From the NCBI GenBank assembly GCA_026225945.1, contig JAMJFZ010002594.1, positions 1,221,501-1,285,500 of the forward strand: a stretch of 64,000 bases of DNA, read 5' to 3'. The first letter of the stretch is position 1; each line of letters opens with the position of its first letter. The translations under genes were made by a program, and so were the position numbers. This document shows positions 11,251 through 22,011 of the stretch, in pieces. Below the pieces are notes generated by a model, which saw only the letters and a list, made by a program, of their open reading frames with translations, did no database searches and was not told the origin of the DNA. Source of the stretch: Cricetomys ansorgei. Taxonomy: Eukaryota > Chordata > Mammalia > Rodentia > Nesomyidae.

Positions 11251-12119
11251 ATTCTTGGTGCCTGGCTTGGCCTTATTGTTTGTATCTTTGTTACTGTTAC
11301 TTTGTTACTGTTATGTGCCTTAGCTACAGGGATGCATTGGGTCAGACAGGATGCTGCTGACAAACTGAACCACTTTCAAAGGAGAGCTGGACAGTGGCTC
11401 TGTGTTCTCAGGTGACTGGAAGGGCTTGGTGAGGTAGAAGGTGCTGGCTCCCTAGATGCTTCTGGAACCATCTATATGGCTGTCTGTCGTTCCTATGGCA
11501 ACCCTGCCCCTGGGGAGGTGTAAATCCTGCTTGTTCTCCTTGGAGACCTCTCTAGATCTTGGGCTCCTTAGGACTAGGGTTCTAGGCTGCTTCTCCAGAG
11601 CAGGATGCAGAGGTGTGGAGTATGCGCATCCGTCTTGGTGCCCCCATGACTGCCTATCCCCTCTTGCTCTCCCTCTGCCTCCCTTCCTCCTCTTCTCCCT
11701 CCTCCTCACCAGTGCCCTATGGGAAACCCAGGCACATGCCTGTCTTCAGAGGAAGAAGTCTGGTGGTTCTTCCTTTCATGGGCTGTGGTAAGACCCTGCT
11801 ACCAGGCTGTGGGTGTGGGTATGTCTCCACTGCCTAGGACACACAGAGGCCCCACCCTGCTCTACCAGGTACTGGTACTCAGAAGACACCCAGGGTCTGA
11901 ACAAGTCTGAGGGAACAGGATTTGGGGCGTCACTGAAGGGTCCCCCTTGACATCCGCCCAGGGGAGAACAAACCTTAGCCATGTTTGTTGTGAGGACATG
12001 TGTTTTATTTTGAAAACATATGACATTATGTTGAGGGTGTGTGTGCAGGCATGCAGCGAACAGCTGGAGAATTCTGCGTTTCTCAACACAAGTCCATGTG
12101 CTTTAAACATGACTGTGGC
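11251..12119. other. Unique sequence without recognised features
   Basis: Contains a pyrimidine-rich patch at 11655-11710. Open frames at 11452-11910 show no domain. Nothing else is recognised. Confidence 0.4.
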
Positions 12120-12205
12120 TTTTAGGCTGAGCATGATGGTACATTCGCGTCAGCCCAGCACAACCTCTGGGGCAGCTCCAGGGGGAGGTGGAGGCTGAGC
12201 TTGGC
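12120..12205 (+). mobile_element. Diverged B1-like fragment
   Basis: 'aggctgagcatgatggtaca' and 'ggaggtggaggctgagcttgg' keep the B1 order but with large losses. Confidence 0.45.
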
Positions 12206-12289
12206 CTCTTGTCACGAAGCTGATGAGAAGAGGAGTCGCCCTGAGGTCTGAGGGAGCCCCGGTGCGGATAACAGGTCTTCTTCTGATAG

Positions 12290-12370
12290 GAGCACAGAGA
12301 GGTTAAGTGTCTTGCCCAAGACACACAGTTGGTGATTGGCCCTGAAGCCAGGCAGCCTTAACCACAGCGC
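12290..12370 (-). mobile_element. MIR SINE fragment
   Basis: 'cacagagaggttaagtgtct', 'tgcccaagacacacagttgg' and a following 'ccctgaagccaggcagcc' are the reversed MIR core. Confidence 0.75.
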
Positions 12371-12934
12371 TCACAGAGGTGTCACTTTGGCGGGTTCCTC
12401 TGCTTCTGCCACCTCACATCTGTGGGGGCCGCTGAGATCAGTTTCGCAGACATTGAAGAATCCTTCCTTGCAGAGCCCAGGGGGCCTGATGGGCGACAGG
12501 AATGAATAAGAGAATATTCTCAGACGTTCTATGAGGACCTGTCTTGGATGTTCCCAGAGGTAAAAACTGAGGTGGGGGTTGGGTGGCCTCGATGTGTTGG
12601 GGTGTGTCCCAGGCAGGATGGTGGTCAGGATGAGCTAATTTTTGTTTAAAAGCAGACATTTTTTCCATCGTGAAGTTTTTCTTTAAAGTTTAAAGCTGTC
12701 CCAGGCAATCATGATGTCTGATTAGAGAGCTTGGGGCACACTTTGCCTCTAAATTTGCACCCCAGGCCAGCGTTTCACGCGCCAACTCTGTGTGTGAGAG
12801 AGATTATCTTAGAGTTGGTGTTTTGCTATTGCTGATAACTCCATGCTGAGGTCCCGGGACAGGAAAGGAGAATTTTGTGGATCACTCTCAGCCAAGGCAC
12901 AGAGCAGTGCGATTCATAATCAGTAACAGTGGTC
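12371..12934. other. Unique sequence with an A/T-rich patch
   Basis: The segment 12635-12860 is SINE-free and A/T-rich with homeodomain- and GATA-like words (ctgattagag near 12719, gagattatctt near 12799). It is discussed as a candidate conserved element. No coding signal. Confidence 0.4.
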
Positions 12935-13215
12935 CGGCTGAGGGGAGGCTCAGCGGGTAAGGATGATGCTTCTGCGAGGAACTGAGTTCAAATACCCAGC
13001 ACTCGAGTTGGCAGCTGGGCGTGGTTGTATGTGCCTGCAACTCCAGGATTGGAGGCAGGATACCTGTGTGTCCCGAGAGCGCACTGTCTGGCCAGCCTAC
13101 CCAAACCAGAGAGCGTCAACTCAGTGAGAGCCCTTCACAAGGCACTAAGGTAGGAAATGATAGAAGAAAAAATTCACGTTCCTGCTCAGGCCGCTTCACG
13201 CGCATGCGCAGATGG
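12935..13215 (+). mobile_element. B4-type SINE (tRNA-like head fused to B1-like body)
   Basis: Head 'ggctgaggggaggctcagcg', 'aactgagttcaaatacccag', then 'gcagctgggcgtggttgta', 'ctccaggattggaggcagg', and a tail with 'aatgatagaagaaaaaattc' and an alternating purine-pyrimidine end near 13198-13210. Confidence 0.7.
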
Positions 13216-14450
13216 GCACCCCGACACCGGTGGGTTTGCCGGAGCTCCACCGCGGCTGCGCACGATTGCTCTGGGGTTGGTTTTCCTTCTCTTACATCCT
13301 AATACCCACCCAGGGAGGGATGTCCTGTCGCTGCTTCACTTGGGGACACTGACGCAGAATCCAAGCTTCCCGTTCCCCCAGAGGCTACCCCGGCAGAACC
13401 GGCCTTGGCCTGGAGGCCCGGCTCCGGAGCCATTCCCGTCCGTTATCATCACACTCCCAGGACAGCTTTGGGCTCCGTCCTTGGCTTCTCCATCTTTTAG
13501 CTGTGTGTTGTTGGGAGACTGGCCCTTCTGAGCTCAGTTTTCCCTCCCGAGGGGGTCATCAGGGCTGTTGGGAGCCTGAGGACACATGAGGGTCCAGCAG
13601 GGAGGGTCCCAGTGTTCCAAGGGTTTTCATTCCTGGCTGCAGACCCAGGAGGCCTTGGAAACCTGAACCAGCAGAAAGTCACAGCCAGGGCTCTTGGCAG
13701 GAGGGCAGGGCAGTGGAGAGGCGGACAAAGGTTCCTCTGTCAGCCACTCGGGCCCATAGGGAGGCCTGATGGAAGAACTGTGAGTGTTCTAAAGAACAGG
13801 CCTCCTGCCCAGGGGCAGACTGGCACTGTGACCTGCCAGGGACTGCTCCTGGGCCAAGTTGGAAGATTCCTCTGGACCCTTCTTGAAGGGTTTGGGAGTG
13901 GCCTCTTCCTTCCCTTCCCCCCACCCAGGGCTATTGCTATTTTATTTTAGAACCAAATAAAAACGGAATGCAACTTTAGTCAAGTTGGTGGCTGCTAGGA
14001 GTCCTCAGCACGCCAGTCACCTCCAGATCGCCGTCCCTCCTCGGGCACCCAGGCTGTAGCTGCAGGCTCCGGGATGACACCGGTGACTTGCTCTCTGCAG
14101 AGGCTGCCTCTCCAGCCCCCTGGCTACTCTCAGAACCCCTCCCCCATCCATTCAGCTGTACCCATAGGGTTGCCCAGAGATCCTTCCGACCAGTATACTG
14201 CATCTCTCCCTGATTCCTGTTCCCCCGGGGCAGGAGATAAATGTGGAAGCTGAGGGCCAGAAGTGGGAGTAGCTCTCACAGCTAGAGCAAGAGCAGATAC
14301 TCCCCAGACTTCCTGGAAGAACTGCAGCTGCAGGTGTGGCCAGGCACTGTGGGGACCACCTGGCACTGGAAGGTGCTCTCCACAGGTTGGAACAGCGTGT
14401 CCCTGTGAAGAAAGGCCAGGCCTATCTCCTCATTATAAAAGCTCTCCAGG
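13216..14450. other. Unique sequence; locally CpG-rich at its left end
   Basis: CpGs cluster at 13216-13270 and 13385-13442. A MIR-like 'aaatgtggaagctgagggcc' patch lies near 14238. AATAAAA occurs at 13956-13962 without a gene to serve. Frames such as 13157-13531 and 13612-13950 show no domain. Confidence 0.4.
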
Positions 14451-14550
14451 AGGCTGGGCAGAGAGCTCAGTGGCAGAGTCCTGATCCAGCTCTAGGTCTG
14501 ACCTAGCAGCAGGTCCTGAGTTCCATCTTAGCCGCCACATGCCAACAGAA
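14451..14550 (+). mobile_element. ID-like tRNA-derived SINE
   Basis: 'ggctgggcagagagctcagt', 'ggcagagtcctgatccagc' and 'ggtcctgagttccatctta' follow the ID/tRNA-Ala-like A-box to B-box layout. Diverged and not a working tRNA gene. Confidence 0.55.
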
Positions 14551-14559
14551 CAAACAAGA

Positions 14560-15560
14560 GTGTAGAAAGGTTAACGCAAAGGAAGACTTAGATCAACAGA
14601 CTCTGGTAAGACGGCAGAAGGCTAAGGATTCAGTTGTAACATCCTAACACATATGACAAGATTACTTATAACACTGTAACATTAAGAGACTAGACAGATC
14701 AGGTACCCACCCAGGGAAACATCCTGATAGAAGTTGGAAGGAAGCCAAGAACCCATCCCCAGGGGACTGGTTGTTGAATGCTTCGAACTGACCCAGTCGG
14801 GTCCCCTAAGTCTGGGGAGAATTAGGAATCTGGTACTCAGGTGGGCAAGGAGTCGGCAAGATCACAGAGACAAGAATGTGTTGAATCTGAGTGTAATTTG
14901 CAGCAGCGAGCATCAGACTTACATAGATTATTAATACAGGGAAACATAGTCACACAAGAATGTGAATTGTGCCAAAATACGTCAGGCCTCTTTCAAGGAA
15001 ATGCGGTTAAAGGATACAATATGTGAGAACAGATCATGCCTTATAATGTTGGCAGACAATGTGGTTACGGTTGGCATATCAGTAAGTATACTGTGGTTGA
15101 TACTTTTTTAGAAGCCAGTTATTGTACTGGTTTGCAGCAGAGGGTACCTATTTTTTGAAACTGAGATCAGGATCAAAGTCAGGAGTTACAATTTCAGGGG
15201 CTTTTGGAGTTTGCTCGACATCTTTCACATCCATCTTAAGGGGTGGACGCTGGAGAGCATTGCAGCCACGCTCCATAGAATAGAATAAAGAGAAGGAGAA
15301 CGATAGCTATCAGACCACAGCCAGCAATCGTAACTAGGGCACGACAGGAAAACATCCCTCTGTTTCTAGGGGCGCCAGCCGAACTTTCCAGGAGACCAGC
15401 TTCCTTGAAGCTTTAGCCTCGATCCACGGAGCAGGAGTTTAGCCCTGTCACACCGACTCCACTGGAGTTGGCGTGGCAGTTGAAAAGCTGGTAAATCCAA
15501 CAGTGAAATACTATGCAGCTCTCTCAAAGAATGGGCTATGTTTTGCCATCTCCCAAATCT
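14560..15560. mobile_element. Possible degenerate endogenous retrovirus-like segment
   Basis: The segment is compositionally unlike its neighbours (A/T-rich, non-SINE). On the + strand, frame 14841-15026 and its continuation past one stop to about 15160 contain a CELC pair (C-x2-C) followed some 35 codons later by a VVDTF stretch, a spacing reminiscent of a retroviral integrase zinc region and core. On the minus strand a frame ending near 15239 encodes one strongly hydrophobic stretch. No LTR pair is seen. Weak assignment; stops break both frames. Confidence 0.3.
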
Positions 15561-16598
15561 AGTATTCGGTAAGAAAGATGCCTGTAAACCTTCTTTTATG
15601 CAAAGCAGGAGGGAAATCAGGAAAAACCTTTGTAATTAGAGGCTTCAGAAGGACACCCAGCAACCAATAACCTCGTACAAGGAGCTGGATGCGCCGGGAA
15701 CAGATGGGCAGTGGTGCGGAAGGGGAATGGCTTTTTGTTCTAACTCTTTGTGGTTTTACATAGTTTGGACATCTCTAGTTGGATATATGTATATCACCCA
15801 CTCAGAAATTTAATGATTCAAAGAGGTCAGATTTGAGTGGCGAATGGAGACCCTCTCAGAAAACATCTGTAGCAAACGTTTTGAGTCCTTGTAGCAAATT
15901 CCCAGGCCTGTTTTCTCCCAGGACAAGTTTTGCATCACCTCTGTTTGGTTCTAGCTCTTTGGGGTGTCGCTGGGGAAGGGTCTTTGGGGTCCATTTTGAA
16001 CCCAGATGCTCCCAACAGGAGCATCCTGTTAGGGCTTCTGTGGGACTTACTCCTCTCTGTCCAGCTCCTGGTCCTGGTCGCTGGGATGGAGGCTCATGGC
16101 CTCCTGTGGCCAAGCTTGCATCCCAGCACAGACCTGCTGCCTCCTTCCCAGAGCAACCTCGAGCCCCAAGCCATTGTTGAGTCCTTCAGGAGAACATGTC
16201 CAGTGGGCAGCAGAGGCTTCTAGAGAAGCCAGTGACCTCACACTCAGCCCAGAAAGCGGCCTGATATGTCTTCATCCTCCTTGTCTCTGCCAGAACTTTC
16301 CCAAACACTGTTCCCCACTGTCACCAAACAGCTTGCATTGAGTAACACCGCTTCTGAAGGAGGCTGCAGGTCAGCAGAGCTCTGGCCGGGCGTGCAGAAG
16401 GCCCTGGGGTTCATCTCCATGTTGCGTAAGTCAGCGAATAACAAACATCAGCTCTCCTGTGAGATCACCCAAAGCCCTCGATAAGCTCCCTTGGGTTACT
16501 CCTCCGCCCAGCAAGGGGGCTGCTCCAGTTGTCATGGCTTGAACCTTCCAGGCCAAAGCCCAAAGCTCCTTCCTGGACTCTGGAACTTAGCTCAATTC
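15561..16598. other. Unique sequence without recognised features
   Basis: Overlapping frames at 15779-16484 on both strands carry no recognised domain. No SINE is seen. Confidence 0.4.
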
Positions 16599-17110
16599 TG
16601 TTGTGGTATATTTGAACTTATTCTCAAATACTATAAAGCTACATGCCCTTCTGTGAAGCAATAGGAATTGTGAGCAGCTGCTTATCTAACACACTGAGCC
16701 ACAGCCAGAAGGTCACCTTCCTTAGCTATTGGAGCCAGCTGAGGTGTGGTCTCTGGAATGCAGAAAGCATGCTCGTTTGGAGCACCAGCGATTGTCTACC
16801 GATGGCCCTTGATTGCAGTGTTTGTCCTAGTGTTGACTGCCCACTGAGATATTGGTGTTGAAGGCATCTGATTGTATTAAAGCTAAGGGAGGAATTTTAC
16901 GGGGTCCTCCCTCAGCCTAAGCACTGGTCAGGGAAGACCCGGGAACTCGACAGGCCTGTACAAGGGTGTCGCGTCAGGCAGCCGAGGTTGGGGGTTGGCG
17001 TGCTGTGGAAGTTCTGTTCATTATGCATTAAGCCCTGCGTATTGGTGGTCCGTGCTTCCCTTCAATAAAATACCTAGAGGTCATGTGCTTCCAGAGGTGC
17101 TGGGAGAAGA
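16599..17110 (+). mobile_element. LTR-like element, same family as the minus-strand copy at 46085-46577
   Basis: It begins tgttgtggtatatttgaa, contains 'agccagaaggtcaccttcc' at about 16704, 'cctccctcagcctaagcac' at about 16906, and a poly(A) signal AATAAAA at 17065-17071. The same blocks in the same order occur reversed near 46.1-46.6 kb. A U3-R-U5-like layout with a single poly(A) signal suggests a solo LTR. Ends are approximate and no target duplication was found. Confidence 0.55.
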
Positions 17111-17802
17111 GGTCAGAGCTGTGAGAGACTGAGGCCTGTCAGTCAGCCATGTGAGGCGAGACCCTCCGCCCTAACCGCCCAGGTTTTCCGTCTCGGGAAA
17201 TTGTCTTGGCTCTTTTTTGGGACCCGCTGGAGACAGTCATTCCTTAGCACTCTTCTCTGATCCTGCAGCCTGCCCCTTAGTCCTTCTCCTCTGGTCTCTG
17301 TTTCCCCTCCCCCCCCTCTCTCCCCCCTCACCCCCCCACCCCCTCTCTTTCCCCCCCTCTCCCCCCCTTCCTCTCCTCTCTTTCTTCTTGGTGTCCCGCC
17401 TCTTCCCCCTGAGTTTTCCTCACTGTAGTTTTCCTACCATGGTGTCACCAGTCGACGCCCCCTCCCCGCCCTGGTGCCTCCCCCTGACTTAGGTCTCCAG
17501 TTCCTCCAAGCCCCTGACCTGCAGGAGTCTGCAGCAGGGAGGACTGTCCTCTACTTGCCTGGAGCCAAGGGCAGGCCAGCCCCGAGGATGGTGGCCAGTG
17601 CCGACCCAGGCTCAGGTGGGCGTACACTTGAGGTTCTACAGTCCCCGTCTGTCTGTCCTCAGCACCTTGAGGCTTTAGGGATGGGGGTGGGTGAGGAGGT
17701 GGGAGTGGGGGGGCTGTGTTCTCATCCTGCAATGGCCTCCTGGCTGTGGGAGGTTGTGACTTCCCTAGAGGAAGTTGATTCCACCTGAGACAGATGACGA
17801 GC
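17111..17802. other. Unique sequence holding a C-rich tract
   Basis: Apart from the C-rich tract at 17301-17390 (listed separately) nothing is recognised. Frames at 17445-17788 are G/C-rich and domainless. Confidence 0.4.
17301..17390. repeat. C/T tract with long C runs
   Basis: Nearly pure pyrimidine with repeated runs of six to eight C. The complementary strand is a strong G-quadruplex candidate and this strand an i-motif candidate. Confidence 0.9.
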
Positions 17803-18028
17803 CAGGCTGCCTCAGCCTGTGGGTTGTGACCTCTTTGGGGGGGTCAAATGACCCTTTCACAGGGGTCACCTAAGACCATTTGCATATCAGGTGTTTGCAT
17901 TACAATTCATAACAGTAGCAAAATCACAGTTATGAATTTGCAATGAAAATAATGTTATGGTTGGGGGTCACCACAGCGTGAGGGAGTCTGTTAAAGGCCA
18001 GCAGCATTAGGAAGGTTGAGAACCCCTG
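17803..18028 (+). mobile_element. URR1 hAT-type DNA transposon (non-autonomous)
   Basis: The right end 'gaaggttgagaacccctg' and left end 'cagcctgtgggttgtgacc' are imperfect inverted termini of URR1. The interior contains 'ttcataacagtagcaaaat' and 'ttatggttgggggtcacca', shared with the copy at 35298-35522. The left terminus is degraded. Confidence 0.85.
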
Positions 18029-19265
18029 ACCTAACCGCAAGGGGCTAACTGGAATCCTCCCGATTTCACAGATGAAATAAGCTTAGGTTCAGATAGACCA
18101 TGTCCCTTAGCTGATCTGAAGGGTGGGGAAGCAGGTGTTACCAACCTGCTAGGCTGGTTACAGGAGCCAGAGAGTCATCCACTCTTCTGTGAGCCAGATC
18201 TGGTCTTGACAGCTAGAACATAGAGGCAAAGAGAAGCTCTTTCTGTGCACAGCCAACTGCCGGAGGGTCCTGGGCGTCTCCTTACCAGGTGACATCCTCG
18301 AGGCTGGGCTCTCCCAGCCTTCCTTTCCTATCTGTCAGAGTGGATCACAGCAGTATCTGCTTCCTGAGTTGTCACGGGCGTGCACTGTCTCAGGAAGAGA
18401 GCTCCTCTGGAAAGCGAGACTAGAGAGAGAGGGCACTGGGAGAGGGAAGGGGTGCACAGTGTGCGTGCAGGAATAACAGGTGCAGGCTGGGATTGTCCAT
18501 GGCTGCCAGGGACTCCGTGTGGAAGCGACAAGCCTTGTTAAGTTCTTATTGTGAACCGTATTCATAAGAAGTGTAGGGACCACAGGGTTGGGCCAGGCCT
18601 ATGTCCCACCAGCCCAGGGACAGCAAGATGTGCTTCTAACTCTTTCTAGAATATTCTAGAATTTTTTTTCAGTTTTAAGCCTGCCACACATATCTCTGCT
18701 GGTCTGAACAATGAACTTTCTCTGGTACGTCCAGGGGAAATGGCTTTGTTGAATTGCCATTTGGAGCCGTGTCACTGCTCAGTATGGCCAGTCTCTCCTG
18801 AGATTCCCCGGGCCCGGGTGTGGTTAGGTCCCAGGAAGCCCCTCCCCCGTCCCACAGCCTGGGCAGAGTCCTCTGCTCCTAACATCTGGGATCCACCTCC
18901 CTGTGGTTTGACTGTTCAGAGCCAGGACCGTGTGACCTGGAAGCTGGTGCCTCTCCTGAACCAGGAGCCTGGGAGGTGAAGGCAGGCCCTGCGAGCAGAC
19001 CATTGCGTCTGGTCCGTTTCCTCCTCCGTCTGACACGGCCGGTTCCCTCCAGTTCCCTTCCAACTTTCACACTTTTATGTTCCTCACATACAAACCTCTC
19101 CTTTGAACTCTCATGCTCTTCTGGACTAAGCCAGTACCCAATAAACAGCAGAGCGAACCAGCCTATCACCCCAACCTGGCTGTGAACCCCTCCCTCACCC
19201 TGCTCCAGAGGGCAGGGGCGGGTTAAGAGTGCTGAGGAAGTGCTAGCTAAGGTCAGAGGGAGGGA
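18029..19265. other. Unique sequence with a MIR-like patch
   Basis: A reversed MIR-like 'cgatttcacagatgaaataa' patch lies at 18061-18080. No gene or young SINE is recognised; the frames at 18335-19361 show no domain. Confidence 0.4.
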
Positions 19266-19500
19266 GTGGCCACTGCCAGGATGGGGGGATGTCGGTGGCC
19301 ACTGCCAGGTTGGGGGGATGTGGGTGGCCACTGCTAGGATGGGGGGGATGTCGGTGGCCACTGCCAGGTTGGGGGGATGTCGGTGGCCATTGCCAGGATG
19401 GGATGTGGGTGGCTACTGCCAGGATGGGGGGATGTGGGTGGCCACTGCCAGGATGGGGGGGGGGATGTTGGTGGCCACTGCCAGGTTGGGGAGATGTCGG
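19266..19500. repeat. Minisatellite, about 29-base unit, eight copies
   Basis: The unit has the form ggccactgccaggatggggg plus gatgt[c/g]ggt. Eight copies differ by an a/t change (aggatgg or aggttgg) and by G-run length. Repeat-like proteins in three frames over it are artefacts of the array. Confidence 0.95.
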
Positions 19501-19934
19501 GTGTGTTCTGCGTGGCTCCAGGGACCTAACCAGGCCATTCAAGCTCAGCTGACAAACAAGGAAAAGTTCTCCGTGACTCAGGAGTCTTCCTAGAAGTTCT
19601 GCTGGTTAGGGACTGTTAACAGACCCCTCCACCCCCACCCTGAAGCACCTCTCTGCAAACTACCGGCCAAAGGGCTTGTGCGTCGAACTGACCTGTTACA
19701 GATGTGGGGTGACCTGCAGGAACATTTCCTCATTCAAACAATGAATCCTGTGCCCCGAGAGACACCCCTCAGACCTTGCAAGGGATAAGTCATGCCATGC
19801 ACTCTGTGTGTGAGGCTTCATGAGGTTCTAAGTAGCCCTACTCTGCAGGTGTGGGGCCAGGGTTCTACGTCAGAGCCTTGGCAACTGAAGGCCATGCTGC
19901 AGCCAGATAAGGTTTTCTGTGTGGTTGTTTGGTC
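19501..19934. other. Unique sequence without recognised features
   Basis: Nothing is recognised here. Confidence 0.4.
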
Positions 19935-20080
19935 GTTTCTCCTTTTTTGAGACACGACCCCTCTCCAGAAGGCAAAGATGACAACTTGGACTTCTGCGTG
20001 TGGGTTATGAGCTGCTGGGGATAGGGACCGGGGCTTCGCGTGTGGTTGGCAGATACTATGCGGCTCACCCCCCAGCCCTG
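19935..20080 (-). mobile_element. Old B4-like SINE
   Basis: 'ttttttgagacacgacccc' at the left and 'ctgctggggatagggaccgg' then 'ggctcaccccccagccct' at the right follow the reversed B4 layout. The middle is diverged. Confidence 0.5.
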
Positions 20081-20714
20081 GGTCAGATTTGCTGCCCCCC
20101 AAATGAGGCTGAAGCTCAGGACATTGAACCTGGTGGCCATCTTCTTCTGCAACATCAGGTGGCGGGCTTTCTCCCATAGCTCTCTGACCACCACTCTTAG
20201 GAATGTTGCATTTCCTCTGGCCCCAGCCAGCATTTCACTCTCTGATGGTGGCAGGCAGGGTGAGGGGCCATTTCCCTGGCCAGACCCCTCCCGGGTCAAA
20301 GTGCGTTACCTCTTGGAAGAGGTAACAGTGGTGGTGGGGTGGGGAGGGCAGACTGCCCTGTCCCTCTTCCCCAGGGCCTGGGAACAGGGTGGGACCTCAC
20401 ATTCCACCATGCTGGCAGCAGCGACAGCCCGTTTGTCACTGTCTGGGCCCGGGCCAGGGAATTCTCATACAGCTGGGGTGCCAGGGGCAGGTCAGGGCTC
20501 CCTCAGACTGGACAGGTTCCTGCAGTCCTCTGCCCGCCTTGGAGCCTGTTTGGAGGCGGCCCTGTGAAGAGACGGGTGGGTCGTGGTCACTGGAGGTTCT
20601 CGAGGAGCTGGCGGCATGCCGCAGTAGCAGATAGACCAAGGCCAGCCTGGGAGCAGGGCAGACGAACCCCAGAACATGGCCAGTGGACGGTTGTCACTGG
20701 CGGTGTACGTTTTA
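20081..20714. other. Unique sequence without recognised features
   Basis: Frames at 20040-20567 and 20339-20854 overlap on the + strand, are G/C-rich, and show no domain. Confidence 0.4.
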
Positions 20715-20860
20715 AGAGTCGGGCTACGCACATTCAAATCCACCGCTGGCCCTCTCTGGCTCTGTGGTCTTGGCCACAGCAGTTTCTGCTTTGTGCCTCA
20801 GTTTCCCCCCTGGAATCTGACAATCAGAATGTGCATCTGGAGGGCTTGTTCTGAGCTGAG
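20715..20860 (+). mobile_element. MIR SINE fragment
   Basis: 'cattcaaatccaccgctggc', 'ctctgtggtcttggccaca' and 'gtgcctcagtttccccc' appear in MIR order. Confidence 0.7.
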
Positions 20861-21803
20861 CTTCAAGTATCCAGGAGGTGTCTAAGTCAGGGTGGAGAGA
20901 GATGTCGTGTTTCTGGTCCTCTTACCTAGGGCTGTGTCCCACAACCTGAGACACGATGGGCGGAGCTTCAGAGTCCACACAGGCCTGAGGGAGATGGAGG
21001 AGGTGGTTTGGGGGTGCTTTGACAGCATGTGGCAACACTTGGGGAGGAACAGGGTCTCTGTGTAGCCCAGGCCATCCTTAGATCTCGGATCCCCCTGCCT
21101 CAGCCTCCCCAGTGGTAGACATGGGAACCTTTAGGTTGTGGATTGCATTCGAGGTGCAGGCTTTGGACTCCCTCGGTTCTAAGAGTGAGATCAGCTTGGA
21201 TCCTGCTTTGCTGGCCGTCTCTATGTCCATGCAGTGAGTCGAACGACCCCGGGGGAAGGGCATGCTTGTTAGGAGAGTGAGGGTGAGCAGGGCCCAGCGC
21301 CTGTCTGAGGTGCAACACAATGTGTGTCTTTTTTCCTCTCTCTAGCCCTCCGTGGCCATCCCGGCAGGATTCGTGTCTAGTGAGCAGTAAAAAAGCCACT
21401 TTCTTGGAAGAAGGACTTAACCAAAGCAGGACCCAGGGCTGGTCTATCTGGGCATAGTTGATCTGCAAGGACTTGGGCTCCAAGATTCTAGGGCCCTCTC
21501 CTGGCTTAGCAAGACGGGGCTGCTGAGCTCTCCTCGCTAGCTGAGGTCTTGAGGGTTCCTGCCTAGGGGCTGAACTCCTACCTAGCGTATCTCGATTCTG
21601 TGCCCCTCCCCACACAGCTGTGTCCTGGGACAGGTTAATATCACCCCTTCTCTCTCCTCACCCCCTTTCTCTTCCTCTCTTAGAACCTCGACCTTTATCT
21701 GCCCTAGAGCTTTGCTATCTTCATCCTGTTCTTCAGTCAGTTTGTTCTGTAACCTCAGCCCCAATCCTCTGTGTGCATCGTCTTCCTTCCTCTCCTGTAT
21801 TAG
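20861..21803. other. Unique sequence with a short reversed B1-like piece
   Basis: A reversed B1 remnant lies at 21045-21122 ('acagggtctctgtgtagccc', 'ctgcctcagcctccccagtg'). Nothing else is recognised. Confidence 0.45.
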
Positions 21804-22011
21804 CACCACCACCATCACCACCATCATCACCATCATCACCATCACCATCATCACCATCACCACCATCACCATCATCACCACCATCACCACCATCATCACC
21901 ACCACCATCACCATCACCACCATCACCACCATCACCACCATCACCACCATCACCACCATCACCACCATCACCACCATCACCACCATCATCACCATCATCA
22001 CCATCATCACC
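21804..22011. repeat. (CAC/CAT)n trinucleotide array, 208 bases
   Basis: Every triplet in one phase is CAC or CAT, with no other substitution. Read in that phase it is all histidine codons, in the other phases Pro/Ser or Thr/Ile, and on the minus strand Met/Val or Asp/Gly. The long frames across it are artefacts. The right half is a regular CACCACCAT hexa-/nonamer pattern; the left half is more mixed. Confidence 0.97.

Noticed and set aside
13956..13962. AATAAAA as a gene end
   Set aside because: No exon or gene precedes it on this strand within the window's left part.
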